Below, in pieces: positions 21,778 to 35,080 of a stretch of DNA of 64,000 nucleotides. Made by a program: the position numbers and the translations under genes. Source of the DNA: Stenocarpella maydis (lineage: Eukaryota; Ascomycota; Sordariomycetes; Diaporthales; Diaporthaceae). Below the pieces are notes generated by a model. That model was not told the origin of the DNA. It saw only the letters and a list, made by a program, of their open reading frames with translations, and did no database searches. The stretch's first letter is position 1, and each line of letters begins with the position of its first letter. The DNA lies in contig NQMI01000018.1 in NCBI GenBank assembly GCA_002270565.1, forward strand, positions 124,001 through 188,000. The letters are read 5' to 3'.

Positions 21778-23155
21778 TTATGATATACCTAGGCATTTGG
21801 TGGCTTCCCCTCTGGCTTGTATGAGAGTCAAATGGGTCTCCATAGCCTGACAATCAATCTGGTCCTCATATCAAAATTATATTCGGGGGCGGACCCCGAC
21901 TCTTGAACCTCTCAAGACGAGAACTGCAACCTTCTTCTACGGTCTGCCTCGTTGGCTGTCAGCGCCACAATGGCTTTTAGATGCTACGTCTCAGTGACCC
22001 GCCTCAAATGAACAGCCATATGCACTGCGTTGAAACTTAAAATCAAGGTGACAATCCCATTGTTTCGAACAGTCCCTGCTGCCGGTGCCAACTTCACCCT
22101 TTCAGAAGTATCAATGCCTCTCAGTTATCATCAAGCTGGGTTTATAGCTAGATACCTCCACGTATATATTTCCTGGAAACGAGATTCCAAGATAACTCAA
22201 CACTATTGGAGAGTGAGAATACATGGCTAGGAAATAGAAGTGAGTATTTTATATTTAAATCTGCTGGGAAAATATCCCAAAAGTCTTTTCACATCTAATC
22301 TAATGGCCAAAGCAAAACATCTCCATTCCAAGGCCTGTAAGGATAGGTGTTATAGTAGTAGCTGTTGTAGGGCTGTTAAAGTTGGTATTATAGAGTGAGC
22401 ATTATAAAAGGATAGGAGTAGGTATTACACCCGTAAGCATTATAGGGGTGTGGGAGTGGGTATTATGGGGGTATAAGTTGCGGGAGTGTAGGAGTTGGTG
22501 TTATGGGAGTGCAGGAGTATACATAGAAGGTATTGTAGGGTCATGTACATGTTGTTGGAACTTTAAAAATTGAATTCTATACATACTTTCCACTACCCTT
22601 GGTGTATATGATTGATTGTGAAGAGGGGCAGAAATTCGGACGATGCCCCCACGTGGTGGGATATCAGGGGGTGCGGCATAGAACTGCAGGTATTGCATCA
22701 GAGAACAAACATTGGAGTCACATGTGAATCTCCATATGATACATGCCAGATGCTCGCATCGCCGCGGGCCTAGAAGCTGCGGGAAGATGGCACGTTGGAC
22801 GATGGTTTCCGAGCACGACCACGGATCCCCATTGGACATTGCTAAGCTCTCTTAGCGGTGCCGCTTTGATATTTACCTAACAGTCACAACGCTATTTTCA
22901 TACAGAGCCCTAGAAGCTTCATAGCTCAGGATATGACGTGTGCCCTAGGGAGCATCTACGGCTGGTACATTTGACCTTTGTTCCCTTGAGGTCGGGGTTG
23001 GGTGCAATACCAAAACTAAATCTATGATGGACCCACCAGACCTGTAATAGCTGACGACCTCGTCCTGGTTACCTCGCCAACACACATCAAGACCGCCTGG
23101 CCAAGTGCAGTCGAAACCGCTTCCCGCCTCTCCAGTCACCAGGGCCGATGATACG
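21778..23155. other. Gap before the SUR7-type gene
   Basis: No gene is seen. The middle holds a degenerate tandem repeat described separately. The last 100 bases are the probable promoter and leader of the SUR7-type gene. Confidence 0.5.
22330..22530. repeat. Degenerate GGAGTRGGTATTAT-type tandem repeat
   Basis: Units of about 20-25 bases built from GGGAGT(G)GG, GGTATTAT and AGGAGT recur at least six times with many substitutions. No coding frame runs through it. Confidence 0.6.
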
Positions 23156-24203
23156 ATGAGGTTCTCTGCTCTTGTCCCAATCCTTCTGGGCCTCGGGGCC
23201 CTCGCAATGACCCTGCTGTGCCTGTTTGCAGGTTCCACGACGTCGTTCTTGCCAGAGTTCTCACTCATCACGGTAATTAAGATGGCGATGATTCCTGCCA
23301 CTGTCCCTAGAAATACCTGACTGTCAGCTAAACGTGGCAGGTCAACACGTCACAAATCGGCCAAGGCATCCTCAATAGTAGCTACGTGGACAGCCACCCC
23401 GAACTGGCTGCCATTCTGGACATGATCCCGCCCTCTCTGCAAGATGACGCCGAGGACTACCTCAACGCGGTCCTGAAGAAGCTTGGAATTCGTGATTTTT
23501 ACTCGGGATACTTGATGGGTTACTGCAATGGTTACTACGAGCCAAAGGCGGTCCCAGACGAGACCGTCTCCCGCAGCGACATCACCCGCACTTTCACCTA
23601 CTGCAGTAGACCCTCGGCAAAATTTCAGCTGGATCCTCGAGAGGCCCTGCAGCGAGACCTGAACGCCTCGGGCAATGGCTGGCTGGACGTCTCGGACCTG
23701 AAGTGGCCGGAAGAGATCGACCGCGGCATCGACGCTATCCACATCGTACAGCGCGTGGCCTTTATCATCTGTGCGTAGAAAGAGGCCTTACCACCCAACA
23801 CCCCCTTCGCCATCCCCCAACAGACTGCTAACGGGGAGGCACTGTAGACTGCGTCTCAATCGTGCTGATCGGCCTCGCGGCCCTCAGGTCTATCCTCTCG
23901 CTTGTCTTGTCGGGCCGCACCTGCGGCAACATCTTCTTCACCGTGCTGGCCTTCCTGGTGGTCGCCGTCTCGAGCGGCCTCGCGACGGCGATTGCGGTCA
24001 TCGGTGCCCGGGCCGTCGACAGGTACGCCGAGCAGGTCGGCGTCACGGCGGACCGGGGGAGGAGGTTCCTCGGCCTGACCTGGGGTGCCACGGCGATCAT
24101 GCTGGTCTGCGTGGTGTGGTGGTGTGTCGACTGGTGCGTCGGGCGCCGGCGGCGGAATACGAGGTTCTCGCCTGGCGAGAAGGATAATTCGTGGGGCAAG
24201 TGA
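23156..24203 (+). CDS. SUR7/PalI-family membrane protein
   Basis: Three exons (23156-23272, 23341-23770, 23848-24203) encode 300 residues. The layout is the four-span SUR7/PalI type: an N-terminal span (residues about 5-27), a long extracellular loop with the SGYLMGYCNGYY signature (the Gly-x-x-Gly-Cys-type motif of the family), then three spans in the last exon, starting with CVSIVLIGLAAL. The short cytosolic tail is basic. Family members occupy eisosomes or act in pH sensing and cell-wall stress at the plasma membrane; which applies here cannot be told. Several Asn-x-Ser/Thr sites lie in the loop. The start is the ATG giving the first span with no in-frame alternative upstream. Confidence 0.82.
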
Positions 24204-24914
24204 TTGCGGTCCTAGGGAATAGATTGGGAGTATCTTTGACTGTGGAGCTCGCCGCTTGGGAGCCGCGGGCCACCCCTCAGGTCGGATCATGTTGCCACTC
24301 GGCACAAGCAGATATTGGGGGACGTTTTGGAGCACAAAGTGGTGGGGAACTGCCTCCCCACAAAGGCAGTGAGAAATGGGTCCTCACGCCAGGCGAGACA
24401 CAATCGGTGCCTCTACTAAACTTGAAGCAGTGGTCCAAGCTTGTATATGTTGCAGAGTTCTGCTGCCTCTCGAGAAAGATCCGAAAGGCTGACCCCTTGC
24501 GATGAGTAAATCGGAATCCCCGCCCCTTGCCAGCATTTTCCCATATCAACCGCGGAGCGAGTGAAAGTGAGCGTTGGGTTTCGATCTGATTGGTGAAAGC
24601 TGTGTGCACATTTGCCTTGTTAATGATCTTGTTCGTCCCGCTTTCACATAATCGAGTAAATCGCCCCAAGACCTGCAGTAGGCAATAGCGACGTGTCAAG
24701 GAATTCGCATTGTTCTCTAGCCGACGTGCTGGCCATGCTCCAAGCATCCGGAACCTGAACCGGTCGGTATTGTGCCGTCCAGGCGGGCATCGACACACAG
24801 CGCCCCGCGATCCTGACCCGGGTTGATCAGCCAAAATACCACGCCCCATCCTGTTATCTATTCATGTGAGGACCAGTTATACAAAGTGAGGGGGCCTGGG
24901 ATGTGCGGACGACA
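24204..24914. other. Convergent gap between the SUR7-type gene and EMC7
   Basis: Two 3' ends meet here. A 190-codon minus-strand open frame (24277-24849) overlaps it, but its sequence resembles no family and it sits downstream of EMC7, so it is not annotated. Confidence 0.5.
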
Positions 24915-25798
24915 TCATTTCTTGCCACCTTTCTGCTTCTGCGAGCCTCCACCACCATTGTTGTCCTTTGAGGATCCAGCGAGAAACGCAGCCATGTCGA
25001 AGTTGCCCATGGGGTTCTGGGCGCCACCTTGACCGCCGGCCATGAGGCTGGTCATCGGGTTGCTCTTCTGGCTCTCCTCCCATTCCTTCTTCATTTCTGG
25101 GTCCACTGTCGGCCGTGGGGTTAGCGATATGGACGTGGCGAGCCCGTTTCTCGGGAGAAGACGGGCAGGAGTGCTCACTGTTGTCGACCAGATACGGCAT
25201 GCCGAAGAATATACCCATGCTCACAAGACCCAGCAGGATCATTGGGTTCTTGAGAATGCTCAGGACGTTGACTAGTAGGGTAATGTTAGCATCCTGACCC
25301 GCAAGAATCCGACGCTTGTTGCCGCGTACATGAGCTCCTCTCCATGAAGAAGTTCTTGGGGCCCAACACCTTGACCTCCAGCACACCCCCATTCGTGACG
25401 GTGGCAGCCTCTCCCTTGTTGTTCCAGTCATTGCCCCGGTACGTCTCCCAGGCAGCGACCTTGAGCCTGGCCGTCTTCTCGTCCTTGTAGGACTGCCCCT
25501 CGCCCGAGACCACGGGCAGGACGTCGACGCGCAGCGGCGCGAAGGCGTGGGTGGGGCTGTGCACGTCGAGCAGGTAGCTGCCCTCGGAGACGTTGTGGAA
25601 GGCGAAGGTGTTGGCCGGGGAGAGGTAGGCGGAGGCGCCGAAGTGGAAGGAGGACAGGGTCGCGTGCGTCTGGGGCGGGAGGGAGCGCGGGTTCGGGAGG
25701 ATGTGTGTTGGGGGGATGACGAGGTTGAGGGTCGTCGTGGCCGCCGCCGCTACGGATAGGAAAGAGAGGGCTAGCGGGGAGAAGAGGTCGCTGCGCAT
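24915..25798 (-). CDS. EMC7: ER membrane protein complex subunit 7 (Emc7)
   Basis: Three exons on the minus strand (25798-25330, 25271-25179, 25105-24915) encode 250 residues. A signal peptide (about 1-20, ending SVAAAA) precedes a luminal beta-sandwich domain with HNVSEGSYLLDVHSPTHAFAPLRVDV, here broken up: FHNVSEGSYLLDV then FAPLRVDV. The second exon carries the KNPMILLGLVSMGIFFGMPYL span, and the tail begins MDPEMKKEW and ends in a Lys-rich stretch. This order defines Emc7, part of the EMC insertase that places tail-anchored and multi-span proteins in the endoplasmic reticulum. Junction phases were checked; the exon boundaries restore ERSSFNVLSIL and DNMDPEMK. The neighbour downstream is convergent. 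Confidence 0.9.
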
Positions 25799-26397
25799 CT
25801 TGGGCGGTGGTTTGGGCGCCTCCTTTGGGCGTCGTCTTCCGGGAGGGCGTTCGGGTGTGATGTCTCTTGGTTAGGTACATATATGAAGGTTGGTTGGTGG
25901 CGGCTCAGTGATGGAATTAGACTGCCACCGTTCACATAGTGGAGGGCTTTGCCGAGCTGGGAGCTTGAATGCTGCAGGGTGGGTCGTACAGCACTAGCAA
26001 GTACCTAGGTACTCCAGCATAGGCCCCAGGCTGGCCACTGCATTCATCTATTTACCTAGGTAGACTACTTGCTTAAGTAGTGTAGGCACTGCACCAAGGC
26101 TCCAGGTGCCCACCCCCACATATGCTGTGGCGCGCTGTAGTTCAGTGGGCACAGCATCTACAGCTCTACAAGATATTCATGTGGACAATCTTTCGATACC
26201 TCGATGGTTAACCTTCATTCAAACGGGTAAGGCCGGTACGGATCACGACAGGCTGCTCCTCTATACTCCCGCTTAGTACGACCAGGCTGACAACATGTCT
26301 TGGATTTAACCCGGTATTGAGTTTGGACGGAATGACCCGCTGCTGGCTGATAATGAGAATAAATAAAAATAAAACCAGGGCGGGACGTTTTCCACAG
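25799..26397. other. Gap between EMC7 and the sulfhydrylase 3' end
   Basis: Holds the EMC7 promoter and the 3' flank of the sulfhydrylase gene. Two TACCTAGGTA palindromes are at 26002-26011 and 26053-26062. A tRNA-like A-box at about 26137 was examined and rejected. Confidence 0.5.
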
Positions 26398-28106
<1,709 letters not shown>

Positions 28107-29829
28107 TGTGGTGACAGATATTACCCAGTTCCTGTATGTGTATGGTTACTAGCCTCGCAGCATGCACAGTTGGAGGTTGATTCCAGCTGGTTTCAGCAGT
28201 GAGCGAGGATCAATGGGAAGGCAATTGACCACCAGCCCGGCCCAGAGACCATCTACTTTAAGCTCCAGCGCCCCCAGCTCCTCCTCCCTTGCCTGCGTGA
28301 CCGACGGTCAGTCAAGCCCGGAAGCCTCAAGCGGGTGAACATGCTCCTGTATTCCCTCTCCTGGTCCTCCAATCGCACGCTCGAGAAGTGGGGGACCTGA
28401 GCACGCCATTTCGACTGCCAACGTCGTGGCGCCGGCCGCTCTGCTGCGCCCCAAGCCTCAAGGCGAGCCGGCTGAGGGCCGATGGGCGGCCGCTTAAACC
28501 TTGTTGGTCGACTACACTAAATGTGAGTTAGAAAACACTCATCGTGGGAGGAGCTGCGCGTCCCGAGCAATGGAAGCCTCTGCATGTGACGCATGGCAGT
28601 GGGGGCTTTTATGCCGTCGCTCTGGCTGACCAGGTTCGCATCTATGCATGTTTCCTATGCCTGTGCACCGTCACATGTCCTGGCTCTAACGTACTCCGTA
28701 CATTATATTCGCATGTGCGTATGTAGGAGCTGTACTTGTCAAACGCGGTACCGATACTGCAAACCACGGTCTACCGATACTGGAGTTGCCATACTGGCAG
28801 CTAGCTTTGGATCTGCAGTGACAGGTGGGTCGACGGGGCGCTCGATCGCATGAGCAGCCGCATCAGTAAGCATGATCTCGCAAGATTATAATCCTTCCCA
28901 TTCCGTGGGCAAATTAGACGGAGCGCTGCTGACCTGGCCTGTGGAGGTGACCACCTAGCCAGAGCAGAGACCACGGCAGGCATTCCCCGCGGACTGTGAA
29001 CACTGCGGTCCGAGTTAGCGGGCCAAACTGCAATAAATCATAAATACGGGAGACAAATGACGAGCAGGTATAGATTTTTCATCATTTATTTGTTCTTTAA
29101 AAGAGCAAAGTTCAATAATTAAAACAATGAGTTATGACAGTTTAAGGGGCGCCGTGGTCTTCACCTAAACTACTCCTGCTAAAATACCTAGTATAAGCCA
29201 CAACCCAATCCATGTTGCTGGACCAGCGAGTAGCACCAGCTTACATATTCTGAGATGTGATCGAGTTCGGAAAACCCGCTATTGACCCGCATACAAGCAG
29301 CGACATGAGAAATCTGAATGATCAGAACATTCCCCCTTGTTTTCCATCCTGAGAGCACAAGTAGCTGGGTCTCAGGCCTGAGGGACCTGCACAAGAGCTT
29401 CACGGCCACTGTTCAAATGTTCCCCACATGTATGCAGCACATCCTATACTCATACAATTCTAGAACAGCTTGCAAAACAAAAAGAAAAGAGCAGGACAAG
29501 AGACAAGACGGAGAATAGATAACGACATCTCCTCCAAAATGCCAAGTCCTAGCTTACAAGCAGAGACCACTTACACAGCCTGCCTATAATGGGTACTACT
29601 CGGAGGCTCTACTGCAAGTAAGTTTGACTCTACGAGCCTAGGATGGCTGACAGAACCAACTGAAGGCAACTTTGCTGGACATAAACCACATCCTTGAGTC
29701 GTCACATGCTTTGCATAGGTCACATTCCAGAGATGTTAGACTTTGACAGACAGAGAAGTTGTTCCTCTACAATTGTCAGGTGCAATATCTTCCTCGGACA
29801 GCAACACTTCAACACACAGAAGTTCACCA

Positions 29830-29935
29830 ATATTTCTATTTCTATTTTTTTTATTTAATATATTTTTTTTATTTAATATATATTTTTGTTTAATATTTTT
29901 TTACTTAATATTGTTTTATTTAAAAACAATTTTTG
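29830..29935. repeat. TATTTAATA-rich low-complexity tract
   Basis: Repeated TTTATTTAATAT-like units, nearly pure A/T, sit between otherwise mixed-composition DNA. An open frame crossing it reads as Phe/Leu/Ile-rich sequence because of composition only. Confidence 0.75.
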
Positions 29936-30065
29936 CCATCGGTTTCAATACCAGCACGATTAACGATACGGCTCAGCTGTATTGGCTACCAAGGTACTTG
30001 ACTGGCATAATTCTATTACAGGGCCCACAAGTCTCACGCATATCAGCGAGAACAGAAAATGCTAC

Positions 30066-30338
30066 TCATGCGCGTTCCTCGGGCATGTGCCGGATCGTGA
30101 CGATGGTTCCGTTCGGTCCAGCCACATTGGAGCCTCCACATTGGCCGACGGGGACCTTCACGGTTCCCGAGCCAATGCACATGAGACAAAAAACCCACAC
30201 ATTAGCATATGTGTTCGAGGGCACATATCCACTTCCATGGCACGTGTAGCATGCGACCTCCACGTCCTTCATCGTGCCCGGCTCCATGTAGCGGTTGAAG
30301 CAGAGGGGTTATGTCGCATTATTCAATAAACCGGGCAT
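30066..30338 (-). pseudogene. Possible relic of a CxxCxGxG (DnaJ-type) Cys-rich protein
   Basis: A 73-codon minus-strand frame from 30287 contains CYTCHGSGYV and CLMCIGSGTVKVPVG, two CxxCxGxG-like knuckles as in DnaJ zinc domains. Reading further upstream in the same frame gives an ATG at 30338-30336 (MPGLLNNAT), a TAA at 30311-30309, then PLCFNRYMEPGTMK. A single C-to-T change of a Gln codon would explain the TAA. Alternatively translation starts at 30287 and the gene is intact but small. The function is unknown. Confidence 0.35.
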
Positions 30339-31472
30339 CTTTCAGCGTGCCTTGCTCCCTTTCGCGAATCGATCGCCGAATAAAAGCCCTTCAGGCGTGT
30401 TAGCCGGAACGAGTCTCGGACATGGTGAGTATGTAAGTTACTCTGGGAGATCGTCACTTGGGAGCTCTTATGGTTCGAGGGAGTGCTATTCCTTCAAAGC
30501 AACTGCGCCTGGGTTAGTTCTCTCGTAAGGCGGATTAGTTATGATGTGTTTGGTCTTTGGTCTTTCTTCAGAGTTGCTGGTCTCCGTTGCCGATGCTGCT
30601 ACAGAGAACAACTTCCAGGCGAAGGAGGTTGTAATTCCACGCTTTTATAATATATTCTTTTCTGTTACTCAGTTGCCCCTGCAGTCAGGATCCTGGCCCT
30701 CAGCCACTCGAGACTTGTAACATACTCGCACAAGTAGCATACTTCAGCCTGTGGATGTTTAGACATGGTGAATAGCTCCTGAAGTCGGATCACATAGACT
30801 TAAAATGCTTTGTGCTACCTGGGGAATCGGAGCGTGACTGGGCCAAATGTATCCCTTGCCTCAGCGATAGCTATACAGTAGGAAAATCACTGAACATTTG
30901 GCATCATGTGCTGCTCATTTCGGAAAAGTAAAGGACTGCTCCGGAATTTGGCATGAATGGCATGAGAATATTCTAATATGCTATGCATGGGCTATATTTA
31001 TTGAAATCGCTCATGAGTAAATGTAGTCTAGAATATTAAGTCTCTCTGGTCTTGTGAGCCAGGTACTTAAGTTACTATAGCAAGTGTATGTAGAGTTCAT
31101 ACGACTTCTTAAATTTGTCACATAATACCAACGGGACAATAGTTCCGGGAGAGGTTGAATACTATGAATCGGGTAGTCTGTAGGGGTTATTGTGGTCGCT
31201 GAGGTAATGAGACCTACAATTCGGTCAACATCTATCCCTTGACAAACGGCCACTCGACGAAGCAATGGAGCAAAAGAAAAACAAAATTTGAGAGGCAAGT
31301 CCAAGTGTAGACATATTCATAGGCTTGTCATTGCAGTACGTAAAGGAGCCAATCCAGCCTGTTGCCTATTGCAACCATGGGCCCTCAAGTCATTAAATCG
31401 CTTCTATATCCCCAAATTGAATAATGTGGCTCAACACAGCACAGCTGGCGCAACCCATTCTAAACTATCCTT

Positions 31473-32343
31473 TCACCAGGTATCATGACGTCCATATCCC
31501 TTGCCCGCGATCACTTCCTCCTCGCTGCCGACAAAGGTAGCGATCTCCCAATCCTCGCTGCCGGCGAGGGTACTCCGCCTGTGGTCCCACGAGGACAGCT
31601 TCTTCACCGTGACCTCGAGGGAGGCGACCTTGTGGTGGGGCGGCAGCGGCGTGGCCGGGACGTATCCGTACAGCGAGCCGCGACCGTCGGAGCCGTAGAA
31701 GGTGTTGTTTATGCGGCCATAGCGGCCTCCTTCATTTGGGCGTTTTGCTGCATTGGCAGGCCTTGCCCCACCCCACCACGGCCGTTGCGGAGGCCCGCGA
31801 ACCCCCCCTTCAAGGCGTCCTTGATGGTAAGCGCGGCGGTGGCGGTCCAAAGCATGAAGTTGAACGAGGAGAAGACGGTGGCGGCGCGGGCGGAGCCGCA
31901 CACGGCGCCGCGGCAGAAGAGAAGGTGCGTCAGGAAGACAGCCAGGGCGACGAAGCCGGCGAAGTAGAAGAGGACGTTGGTGACCTCGAGGGCGAGGACG
32001 GCCCATGGGTGAGAGACTGGGGGCGATGTCAGCATGGGACGTTCATCTGGAAAACCGGCTGTACTCACACTTGGGCATGAACTTGGGTACGGCCTCCAGG
32101 TATGCAATGGAGATGAGGGTGAAGAGCGACACGAAGATCAAGAAGTTGACCTGGGAAGGCGACGAGGTGAGGGTGTCGACATTGTACCAGTTGGCAACTA
32201 TTGTACCGCATTAGCGAGATCATCTTTTTGCTGACCCAGTTCCGAACCATATTGCATCCCGTACCATATGCGGTCAGACCGAGAATGATGATGGCGAAGA
32301 CGCCTTGCACGGCGCGAAGAGCGAGCATCAGAGGGAAACCCAT
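31473..32343 (-). CDS. MARVEL-domain four-span membrane protein
   Basis: Minus-strand exons 32343-32265, 32197-32069 and 32016 onward encode a fungal MARVEL protein. It starts MGFPLMLALRAVQGVFAIII, then VANWYNVDTLTSSPSQVNFL, HPWAVLALEVTNVLFYFAGF and SSFNFMLWTATAAL, giving four hydrophobic segments. MARVEL proteins organise plasma-membrane domains and vesicle traffic. The third exon read straight on stops at 31709 after KEAAMAA (171 residues). Another phase stays open to 31473 with protein-like sequence (NNTFYGSDGRGSLYGYVPAT, later SEDWEIATFVGSEEE). A 50-base GTGGTG...AAG intron (31779-31730) would join the two and give 233 residues. The longer model is preferred on coding look, but the donor is weak and a frameshift is possible. 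Confidence 0.7.
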
Positions 32344-35080
32344 TTCGAAAGTCGTAAAGTTGTCGGCTTGAATTAGGCGAATAGTGGTATTGTTGGTCCG
32401 GTTCGTAGTCTTGCCGGTCGAGCAACTAAAGAGAATGTATGGTATATAACGGGCAGCCTGTGCACACTGGTTTAAAGAAGGAGAAAAAGGGAGGTGGCCA
32501 GGGAGTGTGAGAAAGTAACCGGTAGAGGCTTAATGAAGGAGAAAGACACTGCGAGCATGAGGAGCATTAAAAGCATTGAGGCAGTATATAGCGGAACAAA
32601 GCCCATGTGTCCAGGGTCAACCTCGCCTGCACGGGAGACAAGTGCGCTACGACGTAGCAACCTGAAGCCTATGTGAAACACGGTACGACAGGGGCATACC
32701 CACGACGTGGTGTGCACGAGGGCGCAACGAAGCCGTCCAATGTCATGCCCGGTTTGGGGCGCATATTTGCCGTCGAGGCTATAGCTTTAGATGAGCATCA
32801 ATGCCCCCCGGGCGGAGATAATCCTGCACCTGCGGCGGCAGCGGGCACGCGGTGGTGGAGGAGGTACTTGCGTAACCGCCGGCAGCAAGTGACGGCGGTT
32901 AAGATGGAGCTGGTGTGTTGGGATCGCGCGAATGGGACGAGCGACCTAGCGACTCGACTCATCTTCTCGCGTTTGATTGAATTTACATGCCCTCAGGATC
33001 AGTGATGACTGTGCTGCGAGCACCCCGCACGGAGTACGTATGAACGGGTCAGCCACGCTGCACTCACAACCACGGTTTTTTGATACTTCTCTTTGCTCCG
33101 CGGTGATCACCCTGACTAGGTGTAAATGTAGATGGTGTAGTAGTAGGGGTGCTGCACGGTCGTGCTGATATTGACGGACGTGACAATGCGGAGGAACGCC
33201 AAGCTCGAGGAGCCACCTGGCCTCGCTGCCCGGCATCTGCAGTGTGTACAAGCTCCAGATGCTGCACACAAAAATAGAGCCCAGCCTGGCTAGGGAGATC
33301 AGCACCATGGGATTGAAACAGGCAAAATGTGGAATTCGGAAGGAGAAGTGCAGGGCAGTGGCGAGGAAACATTTTTTTCTGGGGCACCCTGTTTTTGAAG
33401 ACAAGGCTCTTCGACGCCTTGGCAGTCTCCGGACGGTCAGAGTCCAGCGACAGCGGGCTTGGCTCCCAAGGAAAGGTGCTGGCCTCTGTTTCCAGATATT
33501 TCGGGTGTGCTCGAGGCCATCCGTGCCAAGGCGTCGACGACAGACTGGTCCGGCAAGATGGAGGAGTCGCACGTTTGAGAGATCTCGAGCGCCAAGCAGA
33601 CCAAGGCGACTGAATCACTTTGCTTCGAGGCTAAGTGCTCGAGAGCAGCGGTTGCATGGCAGCCTTGAGACCTTACTCTAGGGGCGGCCCTGGGGCGACT
33701 GACTGGTCACCCTGCACGCTGTGCAGGTCTGTGTGTCTGTGTGCTGAAGTCTGGACCACCGGGGACTCAACAAGGGAGCGGGGACATGGCCCCCCCCCAA
33801 AAAAAGTCAAGCGACACTCGAGCGATTGCATCTGAGCCGGCTTGGCCAAGGACTTGTCGTCTGGTCCAGTTGGATCTCCAGAGGCTTCGTAAATGCTTGT
33901 GTTCTGGGCTCTAGATATGAGGCTGAGGATTATGCTTGGTCTAGTTGGCGCGTGAAGTTAGCGCAATCAATATCAGCGTCTCTTGATAATAAATAGTATG
34001 CGGCAAGAATGGTGAGACGCGCGTCAAAAGGCGTCGTGCCCGGGTGTTGGGTGTCAGGCCGCGGTGCATCTCGGCACCATGCGGCAGCCAGCTGAAGGGA
34101 TCCAGACATTGAGGGCGTCCGCTGAGCCGTTGCTTGCCTGGAGGACGGCCGGTTGCGCTGCATGCATTGCGGTCAGTCTGGGGGTGTAGGGAGCTGCAAC
34201 CCTGGAAATTAATTTCTCGCTAAATCAGTACTCCGTATGGAGTATATGTGGTATGGCTGTCTCTCCCGTCTGGTTTACTTTTCACGCTGATAGAAGTCTC
34301 GAGCTGCAGAGGTTGGCTGGCTCCTCATTCAAAGTGCAAGGTTCGCAGGCACGAGGAAAAAAGCATGTGACGGCGGCAGGATATCTGGCGTGCACCACAA
34401 ACCCGGCTCTTCATGTTAGTGACCAAGGTCGGAGTCTCGGAGCAATACTGGCCGGGCCGACAAGAATGACGTTGCGCCCTGTACTCCGTACTCCGTATGA
34501 GGGACGTCGTGTAGCTGTTTGTTAGTGCCCCGAGTAGTATCTGATTCACACGTGGTGCTCACCCACTGCAGATGGTCTAGCAGTCGACCAGCAGGGCATT
34601 TCTCCATCTCCATGCAGTTAGCAGGTCCCAGCAATTGGCACCAGAAACCCATGCATGGGACAGCACAGCATCCAACTGCTCGAGATTGCGACAGGTTACC
34701 GCCCGATGCGATGCCATTGTATCTTTGCCGAGGTACTCGGGAAGCCCACTAAACTAAGTCTGGTCAGATGCCACTGCCACGCCTGGGCAGTGCACTTGGT
34801 TGCAGCAGTTGGACAGACAATGATGGAATAGACACCTCTCAATACACCTCTCAATACACTTCTTCCTCCTCTCTTGCCGAGCACACCGACTGTTCGTGAC
34901 AATCCGAGTGGCCAACTTCGAGTCCCGACCCAACACCTGCAACTCGTACTGGCCGACGGTCCGTACCATCTCGTCAGCTGTCCCAGTCCGTGGCGACGTC
35001 CCGCCCAGACGTGTTAGAGATTACAGACCAGCCCATTGACCGCGCTGTATTCAACAGAAAACCCCAAAACGCCTCCCAAG
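32344..35080. other. Gap between the MARVEL gene and the acyl-CoA synthetase
   Basis: No complete gene is supported in 2.7 kb. A minus-strand fragment at about 33120-33330 has protein-like stretches (MVLISLARLGSIFVCSIWSL, then in another phase FLRIVTSVNISTTVQ to a TAG) that may be a membrane-protein remnant. The right end contains the synthetase promoter, with a short duplicated CTCAATACAC unit near 34836-34860. Confidence 0.45.

Larger units (their letters stand above)
28107..31472. other. Gene-poor interval between the sulfhydrylase and MARVEL genes
   Basis: A 3.4-kb stretch. It should begin with the sulfhydrylase promoter. It includes a T/A-rich low-complexity segment (29830-29935) and a possible relic of a Cys-rich gene (30066-30338). 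The rest shows no coding signal. Confidence 0.5.

Noticed and set aside
26127..26205. tRNA-like sequence with TAGTTCAGTGG and TTTCGATACC
   Set aside because: The A-box and a weak B-box resemble a tRNA, but the 5' acceptor arm has no complementary 3' arm and no cloverleaf could be drawn.
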